From: Xylogone sp. PMI_703
Lineage: Eukaryota; Ascomycota; Leotiomycetes
DNA: 64,000 bases
Direction: 5' to 3'
Assembly (NCBI GenBank): GCA_021399445.1
Contig: JAJTUQ010000007.1
Span: 372,001-436,000, forward strand
Shown here: positions 23,882 to 36,338 of the stretch, piece by piece
How positions within the stretch are numbered: the first letter of the stretch is position 1
Layout of the letters: each line of letters begins with the position of its first letter
The notes under the pieces: generated by a model
Told to the model about the DNA's origin: nothing
The model's database searches: none
Seen by the model: only the letters and a program-made list of their open reading frames with translations
Translations under genes and position numbers: made by a program

Positions 23882-24784
23882 AATGATGTACATGTTTTGA
23901 TGACGTGGGAATGGCTTGGTTCTTGGAGGATGGGGTGGACTGTACAATAACCCGTTTTGCTTGTATAGCATAGCCATTGGAAGCTGTAGGAAATAGTTTC
24001 CTGTAACAATTAGATCTCGACTATGTTTCTTCTTCTGCAATGGAAGTGATTCTTTTGGAAACGTATATGGCCTAGTCAAAGCTGTGGCCTTTCGTGGATG
24101 AGAATGAAAACGTAATTATTTATGCTTTAGGAGTGCAAACCGCAGTTCTAAAAGGTGAGGCAAAGATGGTAGGATTATTTCTGGTCTAGAGAGTAGATAG
24201 AGGTATTACTATTTTCTATCAGGGGTTGGGGACGGAACTGTGGCCTTAGGTGACACTAAGAAGATTCCGTCGGAGATATTAGAAGCTATAAGACGGGGAG
24301 TAGTTGGCTAAAGGATCGAGAACTAGCACACAGAATGGAAAGTGGATATATGTTTGGAAAAAAGCTAGAGCTAGTCTACATCAGCGACTAAGAAAGGGAG
24401 ACCCAGTTTGTTAGATCTTGATAGTCCTCAATACAGGCAGTTGGATGGTATGGTTGGTGTGATTTATGAAAGTACGTGCTGAATCGCACTATGCTCATCT
24501 TTAGTCAGTCCGCCTGCGTGAAAGTACCATGTGCTAGCCCTTACTGTGTGGTGAGTTGGAAAATTTCAGAGATCCACGTCCTTCATCCTTGTTTGCTATC
24601 ATTTCATATTGCCTGGTGCCCATGCTCGTATACTCATACAATAAAGGAGTTGAATGGAACGCCGTTCTGTGGCTGGTAGAAGTGTCGATGCTCTCGATCA
24701 ATTTGAGTGGTAGCAAGGCTTTGAAATGTAATTGTCTCTTCTGCCAACTCTGGAGCAAATTTAAAACCAGGAACATTGTGGTCG
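23882..24784. other. Intergenic, convergent mrpl17 / CAF1 nuclease
   Basis: About 900 bp of AT-rich sequence between two 3' ends. No gene, repeat or RNA was recognised. Confidence 0.55.
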
Positions 24785-26834
24785 TTAGATGGAGTCATCA
24801 CTCAAGGCCAACACACCCTCTTTTGAAGCAGTAACTCTAAGTTTATTTGCGTAGATCTTCCAGAACAGATTGTCAGCCTGGGGAAGCATTGTGCATCTCT
24901 GATGGGAGATCTGATCCGGATCCGGAGGAGATGAGGAGTTAAGCTGTAGAGAATAAAAGGCCCCTGGAGGATCGTCTCGAGAACATTGAAAACTATGCTC
25001 TGTAGAAGATACTACAGCATCTAAAGTGGCGGTAACCTCAGATTTGTCAACTTTGGCACGTATCCTTTGTTTAGCTTGTCGAGTGACACCTTTGCTGTGT
25101 CCCGGTTTCATGCTAGACTCAGATCCGCTGTAAAGGTTCATAACTGGAGAATCGCCTCTGCTATTATGAAAAAGATCATCTTGGCTGGCAAGTCGGTAAT
25201 CATCATGAATTGGGTTCTCAGATACATCTATGACCTGCCCCTGCTGAATTAGTTCGGTATAGAGTTTTGCGGAAGCCTTGAGAAACAACTCTGCTGTCAT
25301 CCAGGCTGCAACGCAGTTAGATATATGTGGAGCTCATTATATTGGAAGCAACGTACAATCAAATCCCGCCTCATGATCTTTATCAGTGGATATATTATAT
25401 GATCGATGCTTGTCATCTAAGAGTATGGTTGGAACTACTATTTTCTTAAACGGAAATAATAAATCCTTTAAGTTGGCGCTTGGAGTCATCGAATCCATGT
25501 TGTATGTGGCGAGGAAGCGTGTATCAATAATGATGGGAAATAGGAAACGGATATTTTGCTTGAAATGCGAGATAGTTGAAGGTAGCCATCCGACGAAGGA
25601 TCTATGGAGGAAGAGCAAATCTGTGAATATGTTGTGGCCAACGATGATGTGTTTTTTATCCTTAAGAGCCTTTATGATTCGTTTGATCTTGAGTTCGGTT
25701 TGTTTCAGATCTTCCTCGTATGTCTTGCTCTTGTTGTTGCAGTACCATTCGGGATCAATGCCAGTCAGATCGTCACCGGTTAAAGCGTTGAATAGATACC
25801 GGAGGCCTAATATCACATTAGTATGTGTCATATTCTAAGTGATTTACGCACCTCTCTGCTCAACGATACTCTTATGGAATCTATTTTCCTCTGCCTCTAG
25901 GCGCTACGAATGGTTAACATTTTTTTATTAGACTAGCACCATTTAAGGTATATGCAGTTGATACCTGTGCTACAATAGCCGCAAGACTTATTACTATAGG
26001 GTGGTTACGTACCTTCATTCTTTCTTCCTGACTGAGTTTTCTTAGCTGAAGAAATTCACCATGGCAGCCCTGGAATACTTCAATATGAGGAAATTCGTTT
26101 CGAACTAGCTGATATATCATCCGTCGTTGGTATCCGTTCAATGCACCACTGGGGTTCCGGATGTTATGAAACAACTTAGCTGACTTGCTAATTATCAGTA
26201 TAATATATCAACTCGGAGCTCAAGAGCCTACTGGGTTTTCCTCCCACTGTTGAATATCTTGTTTGGTCTTCTGGTAGAATTCTATGTCCATTTTGCTCTC
26301 AAGAACCAGATCTTCTTTGTCTGAACGTTTATTCTCTCTTTCTTGGAAGTTTTCTCGTATTCCCGCCTCTTCTAGCTGAGAAAGATATGGTATTCCACGT
26401 GAAAAGACCTTTCCGAAATCCAACCCATTCTTCAGGAGAAAGCCACAAGCTTCGCTCGAGAAGCCGAACACACGATCCTCACAGTACCTCTTTGAGACGT
26501 GAGAGATCAGAGGGCTCACATATATGTTGTAGGGTTTAGCACGATAGTATCCTGTGATATATTTCAGTGAGTCTGTAGAGTATAGGCGATAAAACGTACC
26601 ACGCTCTAAATCTTCCTCCACACATGTGAGACCCCACTGGAGAATCTGAAACTTTTCTGCGCCCTCCTTGATTCCTTCATATACGTCCTGTAAGCTTTTC
26701 TTGGCCGAACCTGGACCAAGTAGAGTTGTATTTATACCGCTCATCTCTAGATCTATAGTTACAAACTTGGCACCTGCGATATCTTGCAGGATATCCAGTA
26801 AGTGGAGTTTGAAATTAATCCTGTCAATATCCAT
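24785..26834 (-). CDS. CAF1/PARN-family DEDDh 3'-5' exoribonuclease
   Basis: Likely poly(A) or RNA 3'-end trimming nuclease. Model: complement(24785..25305, 25357..25806, 25852..25903, 26013..26187, 26248..26551, 26600..26834), about 578 aa. The CAF1 fold is visible: D28-x-E30 in FVTIDLEMSG; a second Asp block GHNIFTDLLFLHRSFVG with IDTRFLATYN; and the last His/Asp pair in HEAGFDSWMTAELFLK. This gives a complete DEDDh set. The C-terminal tail is low-complexity. The start chosen is the first true ATG (MDIDRINF), matching family starts. The exon 2/3 join is uncertain: exon 2 may instead end at 26232 with exon 3 starting at 26183, also in frame (582 aa). PARN, Pop2-like and Triman-like members share this architecture, so a gene name is not given. 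Confidence 0.85.
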
Positions 26835-27665
26835 TGTTTGAATACACCTCAAAGACAATTCTTTGATTGGCGTGATATGCACAGCAGGAGAAATGCTTGA
26901 TCAATTTGTGTGAATTTTGTATTACTTCGCTGCATGTGAATTGAGGAAGTGATATCAGACGATGCTGGATTACTATAAAACGAAAGAACCTGGGTAATTA
27001 AGAGAATTGAGAGTGAAAAAGAAGCATCAAAGCTAGCATTGATTACTGGCATTGAGAGAGAGCGAAGGTTTCCATAGTAACTTGCGGCTTTAGGGAAGGA
27101 AGGTATATACTTTGGAAGGAGTGTTATGCGCCGAGAAGGAAATATGAAGCTAGTAATTCTTTCTAGCCCAGTTAATTTATTCTGACCCCAGTACAGTGGA
27201 AAATAATCATAAGCAGCGATATCACTTAAGAATCATTATAGCTTCCGGTGAATACAACAACTAGGTCTCCAGTGAAGGGGGCTAGCTTTGAAACCCGTCA
27301 CTTCCTACCTTCATATAAGAACCAAGGGCAAATACCAACGCCAAGCAGCAGCACAGAGCAACTATATCTTTATGATGCCAGAGTGAAGTATATCTAAGAT
27401 TCTGCTCAGCCTTCTGCAGTCAAGGACGTCGACGTCTCTACTCAGTCAGCCTCGTCGTCTTAGCCGGGAACGATCACGGGTGTGGCCCAAGCGACGGCGC
27501 ATGACAAAAAACACCGAGAGTGAAAGCACGTTAGCCTCGGCATCTCTCCACCAACCTGCAGATGCAAAATGAGAGCTCCTGCCGCCCCTTCTTCCTGAGC
27601 GACTTCCCCGGTTGATCGTGGATTCTCGCCATTGTAAAGACACGCTTCCAGCATCAACCGTAACA
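26835..27665. other. Divergent promoter region CAF1 nuclease / pex26
   Basis: About 830 bp between divergent starts, AT-rich near the nuclease and GC-richer near pex26. No other feature is supported. Confidence 0.55.
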
Positions 27666-29111
27666 ATGGCCTCCAACGGATCCGGGACCACGTCGCTCAA
27701 TCTCTCGACTGAGACTCTCGCACCGTCGCCAATGATCTCATCCTCGGTCTCTGTCATTTCCACGTCGTCGCGACACAGCTCGTCTTCCACGATCACCAAG
27801 ATCTACCGACAGTCATCAACGTTGTTTCTGACGCGCCGCTTGCCGGAAGCATTAACCACTATTCTCCCGGTCATCACGCCCCAATCAACCGAATCCCCTG
27901 AGGGTGCCACAGAGCCTGCTCCGATTTTGACCGCTTCAAGAACGACCAGAGTCAAGGTTTGGAGCCTGTATCTGACCGTTCTCAATGCCATAGTTGAGCT
28001 GGACCCCGATGAGGGCAAACAGGCATTCGGGAGCCAGGAATGGCGAGCATTAGTAAACAAAGTTCGAGAGGGCGAGGTATGGGAAGAAGTTGTCAAATAC
28101 GGATATGGTGGAGTAGAGGGGAATGTGGACCCTGACGTTGTAATAAATCTGTAAGTAGCGAGCAGATGTCGTTCCTGCTACCGGAAAACTGACTGTTTTA
28201 TCTACAGCGCAACTCTATTGCTAGCCCACGCTCCGTCGCAAAAGCTGAACCAGCAAAGATTGGAGGGCTACTTAGCTGCCTCTGCTCACCCAAACCTAGA
28301 CGTAGCCAGCGATCGCCTGAGCACGTCTCAGAGCACCCCACGTTCGCGCCGAAAAGCCACCAGCCACAGTAGAGGAGCAGACACTCCAAGGGACCTTAAT
28401 GCGCGTGTAAAGATCTTAGAGCTATACACATTACATGTCCTCTTACGTAACAATGAGTGGGATTACGCACGGGAATTCATCAGCATGAATGAGGTGTTAG
28501 ACGAAGAGAGGCGAGATGCTTTCCTCCAAGCCTTGGAAAGTCTACATGAAGAACATCTGGCGCTCGAGCGACAGGAGCAGGAAGAACAACTACGTCAAGA
28601 GGAACAGCTACAGCGAGAGATTGAGGAGTCAAGGAGGAGAAGACAGCAAGAAGAAGAGGAGGAGGAGAGACGGAGACAAGAGGAAGCCCAATCGAATAAG
28701 GCAGGCAGCGAAACAGACTACGGCATCGAAGCCTCTTACCCAAGCAATGCATCAAATAAATCGAGATCCGTAAAGGGCGACAATTCGAAGAATACAGGGC
28801 GCTTATCACGAGCAAAAAAATCATCTCCTACACCATCCGCACCACCTGCTCGGAAACCAGTAACTCCACCACAGACACTAGTCAAGCGCGCCACGATCAT
28901 CGTAAACAACTTCCTCCGGCTTCTCGAAAGCATGGCAGTGTCATTCAGGACAAATCCAACTATTTTACTTCGAATGCTTGCATTCGTCGTCGGACTACTA
29001 GTTTTGCTAGGTAGGAAAGACATTAGGACGCGAGTGAAACGAATCATGTCGAATGGATGGAACAAAGTCCGTGCTACAGCCGGGATGGGTGTTAAAGTAA
29101 GCTATATCTAA
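27666..29111 (+). CDS. pex26: Peroxin 26 (fungal PEX26), tail-anchored peroxisome biogenesis factor
   Basis: Anchors the Pex1/Pex6 AAA complex at the peroxisome membrane so that the import receptor Pex5 is recycled. Exons are 27666..28150 and 28208..29111, 462 aa. After a Ser/Thr-rich start comes the conserved fungal block: [26 protein letters not shown], then [54 protein letters not shown], and [31 protein letters not shown] highly charged Glu/Gln/Arg coiled coil occupies about 262-322. One hydrophobic segment at about 414-431 near the C-terminus with flanking basic residues ([11 protein letters not shown]) is the expected tail anchor. The upstream frame has no closer ATG with better support. 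Confidence 0.87.
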
Positions 29112-29991
29112 AAAAGAAATCTGTTTATGGAGAAGTGGGTTTAGGGAGGACTTGTATGAATATGCATTCTTATGCATCGGATTGGCGTTGGTATATGTTT
29201 TGCAACATTTTTAAAAAATAATGATTATTTGTCTAGTCTCAGCTCTGTTTACATTTCCTTTTTTCGGCATCTTTATTTATTTTGTCCTGCGTATGAATTA
29301 AGAGACGGGTGGCGGAGGCTAAAAGACGATCCAAAGAAATAGACGGAGCAATCTGCGAAGTCATTAAAGAATGCAATTCATCATTGCTACTTTTCTTTGT
29401 GGTAAGAGATTGTGCTGTTATGAGAGTTGTCCTGGGATTTGAAAGAGCAGAGAGTGAGTCGATTAGTTGCAGACAAAACTATCCTCTTCGTTGTACATAA
29501 TTTATGGCTCAAATAAAACTTGACCTGTCTTTTATATGACAAATACCTTGATATTCTTCCCAGAGGGCTCGGAGCTCAAGTCTCATTGTGTCAGTAACGA
29601 TCAGGACAACGTCGTCTTGTTTTGCACTCATTTTCAGACGCCAGACACATAAACAGTTACTCAGCAGTAGGCAGCAGACATTATACATGTAAAGTAGAGT
29701 TCATCATTAAGCGTACAGCTAATTTACCCCCAAAACGCCATTAAAATTTCCTAATAAGCAACACAATCTAACCCTATGAACAGAGAGAAACGCCCGAAAT
29801 CTAATGTCTATCTAATTTGAAGTCAAGCTCTCCGGCTTGAACCACTATTTTGTTTTGAAAAACGTAAATAAGAGAGAACGTTATTAAAACTTTCCAAAAT
29901 AAGTTAAATTCAAATAGAATGTTTCCACCAGATAGATAAGAATGAAAGGTAAGGCTTGAGGGGGAGATAGGGAGGACGGAGTCTATGCTCT
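29112..29991. other. Intergenic, convergent pex26 / PDR transporter
   Basis: About 880 bp of AT-rich sequence containing two 3' UTRs. Nothing else was recognised. Confidence 0.55.
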
Positions 29992-32900
29992 TTACTCAGC
30001 AGTCTTACTCCTCTTAGTCCTTAGCTTCATCAATCCAAATACCAATGCATAACTACTGAACACGAACAATGCCACAATCCCCGCATCTCTCCATCCGTCG
30101 CTATACTTCGGCAGGTTAATCGTCTTTAAGTAGTCGCTACCGGTTCGGTACTGACAGACGCGGCATTGCTGCGTGGCATCGGGATTCACGAGGTTAGCTA
30201 GTCCGCCAAGTGGACCATGCATGTAGTCCGCGAGGTAATCGCCGCAGGTCTGGTTCGCTGGTGGATCGAAGATGGCGAATTCTTGTGGTTTGCAGTCGAC
30301 GGGGATGTCGTAGGTTGTGAAGACGAGAAGAGAGCCCATGAGGTAGTTGAAGGGGTTGAGATAGTAAATCCAGTATCGCCAGAAGGGTTGGATTTGGGAA
30401 TAAGGAACGAGGACTCCGCAGAAGGACACCATGGTACCAAGGAGGAGTGGGTTGGCTAGGGCAGCGAAGACGGCGTTCGGTGCGTAGGCTGCGACGAATT
30501 GTCCGATGCCAGTGTAGAGGAACTCATACATCAACATAACGAAGAATGTTGCACCTGCACGGCTGGACTCGGATGGTAGGCCGGCTGTGTAGTACCAACA
30601 TACGAAGTAGAGAACAGCGCAGATAATCAAGTAAGGTACCTCGGACACAACTAGACCAACGACGAATGCTATCCAGGAGTACATCTTGGATTTCTTCTCT
30701 CGGGCCTCATAGATATCCCTTCGGTCAATGAAGAGCGGTTGAAGTTGGGCTAGGACACCAGGAGCCACGAAGATGAAGTTGAAGACCGTAAAGAGTCGAA
30801 GTTGAAGATCGCGAATGCTGTGACCGATATTCCAGAAAGTAAAGCCATTAAAGAGTGCAGAGCTGATATGAAGAGCAAATTTGTTGTTAACATAGTCCGT
30901 ATTGCGCCAGATAGAGATGGTCATGCGTTGAGTGACAAGCTTGATCTGATCCCACAGGGGCATTGCAAATTCGAAACCGTCATCGTTGGTTCCAGATGGC
31001 TTAGAAGCAGCATCTGAGATGATATTATCGAGTTCCTTGGTCACATTCACGTATTCTGGTGACTCCAGCCAGACTTTGTTCCAATCTTTGCCTTGGGACA
31101 ATGACCCAGATACCACATCAATCATATGTTCTGCGGGATTGGCATCCTTCGGGCAAGGCGCTCCATATCGTGCAAAGTAATCCGTAAGAGTCTTGGCGTC
31201 ATTTCCGATGTCACCGAAATATACCGTCTTTCCTCCCCTGGCAAGCAACAAGAGACTGTCAAATTGCTTAAACAGTTGTGCACTGGGTTGATGGATGGTT
31301 ACTAGCACGGCTTGTCCCACATCGGCTAACTTTCGCAAGAATCGGACGGTGTTATAAGCAGACTGACCATCGAGACCAGAAGTAGGCTCATCCAGGAAGA
31401 TTAAGATACTGGGTTTGGATACAAGTTCGACACCAATCGTTAGCCTTTTCCTCTGTTCAACGGAAAGACCATTCCCAGGAGTACCGATGAGGGTGTTTTC
31501 GATATCTTGCATTTCCAGAAGATCAATGATCGTGTTAACATATTTGAGCTTTTCTTCTCTTGGAGTATTGCGAGATTGTCGGAGTAGTGCGGAGAATTCG
31601 AGGGCTTCTCGAACTGTGGCAAAGGGCTCGTGGACATCCAGTTGTTCGCAGTAGCCAGCTGAACGCTGGAAACTCACAGAGAGTGGACGGCCATCAACGA
31701 GAATAGAACCACGGATTGTACCTTCTGTTTTCCGCTGAGCAAGGACATCCAACAAGGTTGTCTTTCCAGCTCCGGACGATCCCATGAGGGCTCCCAGTTG
31801 ACCTGGCTTAACCCAACCTTGGACGTTATCAAGCAAGACGCGTTCACCTGATGGGGTGTGAACCGTATATGTAAGATTCTTCCATGTAAAGACAGATGAG
31901 TTTCGAATCAATTGATCATCAACATTGGTTGCGTCAGAATCAGATGCAGGACGGCCGCCAGTCTCAGTTCTTTTCTCTGAAGTTGGCTGGGCTTCTTCAT
32001 CATCGGGTTGGATGGCAGGTAGTGCTTTCTTTGCTTTCTCACGAGGAACCAAGAGCGATCCGCCCTTGCCGCCCTCAGCACCCCACCTAGATGTTGCAAC
32101 AACAGTGATGAAAACGAACAAAACCCACCACACCCAAATAATGCCAAAGTTTCTCCAAAGATCATCGTGGCTATAACTCAAACTTGCCAAGTAGTCGTCA
32201 CCAGTAAGACTAGTGGCTCCAGGTGTAGCACCGCCAACACCGGCACAGGATTGGAAAGCTGGGTTACCATATCCAGGACCATTTGGCACAAGATTGTTAC
32301 CCACACAAGCAATGACTGTATTGTGGAATTCGTTGGATAAGATAGCGGAGAAACCGTAGGCAAGAGGGTTGATCCAGTAGATCCACACGAACCCTAAGAC
32401 GATATTAGTCAGATAATTTGTTTTAAAGAAATCGTTTATAGGACTCACAAGGATGCATTTGGGGCTTGTAAATCTGGTAGCCCGTATACAGAATGGACGC
32501 CATGATAATCAGACCAGAGACTTTACTGGCGCCATCAAACGTGGTGAAAGCGGCACCAACAGCCCTGAATAGCGCAGTCATACACATGGCTGTGCTGAAT
32601 ACCAGAACCCAGAACGTGAAGAACGCACCAGCATCCTGTTTCAAACCGACCATGAAGTAGAGCACGATACAGAACTGGGATACCTGTATAAGTAAGACTG
32701 GGATATCGGCGGCTATCTGCGCGATGCAGAAAGCTCCTGGATGGTAAAGGGCAAACCGCTTATGTTTAATCAAGACAGGACGACCGGTGAAAGAATCAGT
32801 AACCTCAGACATGGCAAGAAGAGAGTTGAAGAGCAGAGCAAAGAAGAGAGCACCAGATTTGACGAAGAGACCACTCGAGTTATCAGGGGCATTGTAGAAG

Positions 32901-34360
32901 AGAGAACCAGCAATAAGAGCTTGCACCAATGTAGAGCCTTGTTTGATGAAGAAAGTTGGCTTATCACCCCAGAGGATCTGGTATTGACGAGTGATACATG
33001 CTTTCACTTGTGTTGTGAAGGAGGTTGTTAAAGGCGATTTCTTAGGTAGACTTGGATGCTTCTCGTATTTAACACCTTCCTTGAAATCCTCGGTGTATCC
33101 CTTGGCAACATCGGTGGTCGGAAAGTCATATTCAGCTTCCATCTTCGCCATGATGGGTGATTCCTGGTAACGGGAGCGAAGCTCTTCTGCCGTTCTAGGG
33201 AATCCTTCAAACCCTTCCCGAATCTTTCTCTCGGTAGGCACCGTAACACCAGTCAAGAAATCGGCTACATTAGCTGAATCATCGCAGATGAACCCAAGGT
33301 CTTCCATGAATGGTCGTGCCTGTTTCATGGGACCATAGTAGATCTCCTTGCCCTCATCGAGGATGAGGACCTTGTCGAAGAGATTATAGATGCCGTTACC
33401 GGCTTGGTAGAGAGTAACAATGGATGCCAGACCAAAGATGTCCGTCATGGCCCGTACCACTTTGGTGTATTCCAGTGCAGTGCTTGCATCCAGACCTCGA
33501 GTGCTGTTATCCCAGCAGAAAACGCTTCCTCTGGTGGCCATGCATTCAATGATGCTCACTCGCTTTCGTTCACCACCAGAGACACCGCGCACATACTCGT
33601 TTCCAACCTTCGTGTCATGCGTATGAGAGATGCCCATTGACTCGAGCAAGAAGTCTCTGTTCTTCCTCTGGAACTCCTGTGCATTCGCTATGTTGGAAGG
33701 GATATGATGGGGAATCTTCATCCTTGTCGCGAAGTCGATAGTCTGGGCCACGGTCAAAGTAGGAAAGAACAATTCCTCCTCGGTGTTCATAACAATCTGG
33801 CCTCGATACTGCTTCGCCTCTTTATGGTTGAGAGATCCAAACATGACATCTCCTTCGACAGAAGCATAGGCACTCCTATCATTCGCGAGCATCTTCAACA
33901 GAGTGGTGCATCCAGATCCAGGTCTACCTAGCACCAGCAGCATCTCTCCAGGCTTTACACATCCATGGGAGTTATCCAGGATAGTCCTCAGCGGAGTGCT
34001 TCCATGTCTGGCCTCCTTGATACCCCTGAGGATATTGAACTGAGACCCAACGTTCTCGTTGATAGCAGCATCAGCACCAACCCCTTTAACAGTTAAGTGT
34101 TTCCAGGTGACACCAAGTTTGCGAGGCTTTGCTGAATCTTTCTCGGCTTGATCCTTGAATGCCTTGACCTCGTCGAATAACTTCCAGTCGGAATCGAACC
34201 TAATTGGAGCTCCTTCATCCTCGCTATCATCGTAGTTGACATGACGGCTAGCTGAGCGACGAGACGAGGTTTTGGTGAGTGTACGGAAAAAAGAGCCAGA
34301 TCGGGAGCCTGTCTTCACTACAGAGGAGAAGCCCTCAGCATCAGGTGATGTGGGCTCCAT
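29992..34360 (-). CDS. Full-size PDR-type (ABCG) ABC transporter
   Basis: Plasma-membrane multidrug efflux pump, layout NBD1-TMD1-NBD2-TMD2. Model: complement(29992..32393, 32449..34360), 1437 aa, with one 55-bp intron. NBD1 has the family's degenerate Walker [10 protein letters not shown] (145-153, Cys in place of Lys), signature [10 protein letters not shown] (260-269) and Walker B/D-loop [11 protein letters not shown] (283-293). NBD2 has a consensus Walker [10 protein letters not shown] (842-850), a degenerate signature [10 protein letters not shown], and LDEPTSGLD. Each TMD shows about six hydrophobic spans, with the large Cys-containing extracellular loops typical of PDR pumps. The mixed canonical and degenerate sites are normal here. 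The N-terminus [15 protein letters not shown] resembles fungicide-exporting ABC-G members, but substrates cannot be inferred. Confidence 0.96.
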
Positions 34361-36338
34361 GGCGATGACCTCACACCCGCTCTAAGCTTGGAGTCCCAAA
34401 TCGACTCTCCAATATCGGAATTAGTTTATATCCAAAAGAATGGTGATATGTATATTAAGTTACAGTAAATAAGGAAAAGGAAATGGAATGATTGAGGTTG
34501 TAGAGATGTACGCTACAAACAAGGGGTAGATGTGATATTAAAAGAGATAGAGCAGAAAAGGGAAACCCGCCACAGGTTCCTCCCTCGCCATTAAGTACGA
34601 AATAGCAACAGTATGAGACATAGCCTTGCCCGGACAATACCCGGAGATCTATCTATCAAAGCTAAAACCGCTTCCAACGCCCCTTTTCCACTTCTGGGTC
34701 CATAGTGTAGTATTGTACTATAGTACGGGTATCAATCCACACAGACAACGCCAGCGACGCCATCTTCACTCGAGAATGGAGTGGCATCACGAAGAAAAAA
34801 GTCCGAGAGGCAAAAGAGAATCACAAGCCTGGGAAGTCCGACCCACCCGGGGCCAGCGCTGGCATGGTATGGCATGCTTCTTAGCCAAGGAATCGGTTTA
34901 ACTCTAATCCTCAAGACCCTAGAGAGGAAGCAGACTCATTAGCTAAGCCAGCCACTGTCTCCATTCTAGGCTCTCGTAACCAAACAGCTGCGACTACAGG
35001 AGTACATTACATACGTTGATACGCCCGTATTGGGTCTCCGATCGCATGATTGCTAAGGCCGAGAGCGGAAATACGTCAGCAAAGGCCTCCGGCTTGCTAA
35101 TTCGCGCCTTGGGTTCGGTCCCGAGCGTGGTAGTCAGCACCCGGCGTGGTCCAGCCCTGTGAGGGTCGCGCCGTGGAGGAACTTAATCTGGAAAGGGCTG
35201 CTCCATCGTACAATTGATGGATTTAAAAACATCCCAAAATCAGTTAAAAGTCCTCAATTACCATAGTCCGCGTATGTCCTAGGACAATTAGCATCATCAG
35301 CGAGCATACCCTCCTTGTGCTGTACGTACCATAGTACGCGCGTATGGGGAGATGGAAAGGTGGATGATATCGAGGGGCGCATACTCCGTATTCCAGAACT
35401 CTAACAGAGACTTTGAAAACAAACTTCCATCTCGTTATCTCGGAGGTTGTCAGCTACCGGTGGAGCATTTTCAGCCTGCCGCGTTGATCAAATAATAAGG
35501 TTCTGAAATGACGTTTCTGCTTGTTGCATGTTGAAGTGGATCATTTGAAGGAATTCTGGTGTTCTTAAAAATGTCCATTCTTTTGCGGACAATTTTGAAG
35601 GCCGAAGCGCGAAGCGCGAGGTGGAACTGGAGCGGACGAGCGCGGATTTAAACCCTGGTTGGTCAGAGTTGAAAAGGGCGGGGCGGGATTCCGCCCGCAG
35701 TCCACCCTGAGCTTAAAATGTCCGCGGTTATAAATCTCGGCTTGTTCGGCTTCTAGATTAGGGCTCCGTCTGCAGTCTGGCGCATCCTGAGAGTCGCTTC
35801 ACGTGCCTCGGTCTTCTCCACACAATTACTCCGTACAAAGATTCAACCACCTCTAGCTTTCACATTCTTGTAGAGTTGAATATTGATGTTATAATCATAT
35901 CTTTTTATAGATCCTTGAAAATTCTCCCGCAATCAAAATAGCCATTTGGACAACAGCAACAGTGCCCTTGTTGGCGGCAACTTCTGCCACGACAGCATTT
36001 GAAGATGCTCCACGGAACATCTTCCACAGCGTATCGCTAGCGCTTTCGGCGGATCCACGCCTGCGCACAACCCTGGCAAGGAACAATTAAGGACAAAAGA
36101 ACTCCATGCATTCTGCCAATGCTTCCCTCCTTTTTGAAACCCCTTGCTTAGAAAAGTAAATAATGCTAAACGCCCAAGAGCACCGCCAAGCCCAAAGATT
36201 TCTCTGCCCAATAACGATATTCTGTGTCCCTGCACGCTTTGAAAACTCTAGATCTATGCTTCTGAACACCAACGAAACCAAATAATGCAGAGTAAAATTC
36301 CATAAACTAACCAAAACCATGCGAGACTGCGGCGGAGA
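34361..36338. other. PDR transporter promoter region / itc1 3' flank
   Basis: About 2 kb. The left part is the upstream region of the transporter, with a TCCGCGG motif at 35721. At 35895-36320 several short frames overlap on the minus strand next to the itc1 stop; none has a clear start, family or codon signal, so they are not called. Confidence 0.5.
35721..35735. promoter_or_regulatory. PDRE-like TCCGCGG followed by TATAAAT
   Basis: TCCGCGG (35721-35727) matches the core of the yeast pleiotropic drug response element, and TATAAAT follows at 35729. It lies 1.36 kb upstream of the PDR transporter. Relevance in filamentous fungi is doubtful and position is the only support. Confidence 0.2.

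Noticed and set aside
26835..26882. 16-residue N-terminal extension of the CAF1 nuclease
   Set aside because: It would start at GTG. The first ATG gives MDIDRINF, which matches the usual family start.
35895..36320. Overlapping minus-strand frames past the itc1 stop (for example the 62-codon frame ending GEFSRIYKKI)
   Set aside because: Some protein-like character, but several frames are open at once, no single start/intron model is convincing and no family is recognised. It could be 3' UTR.
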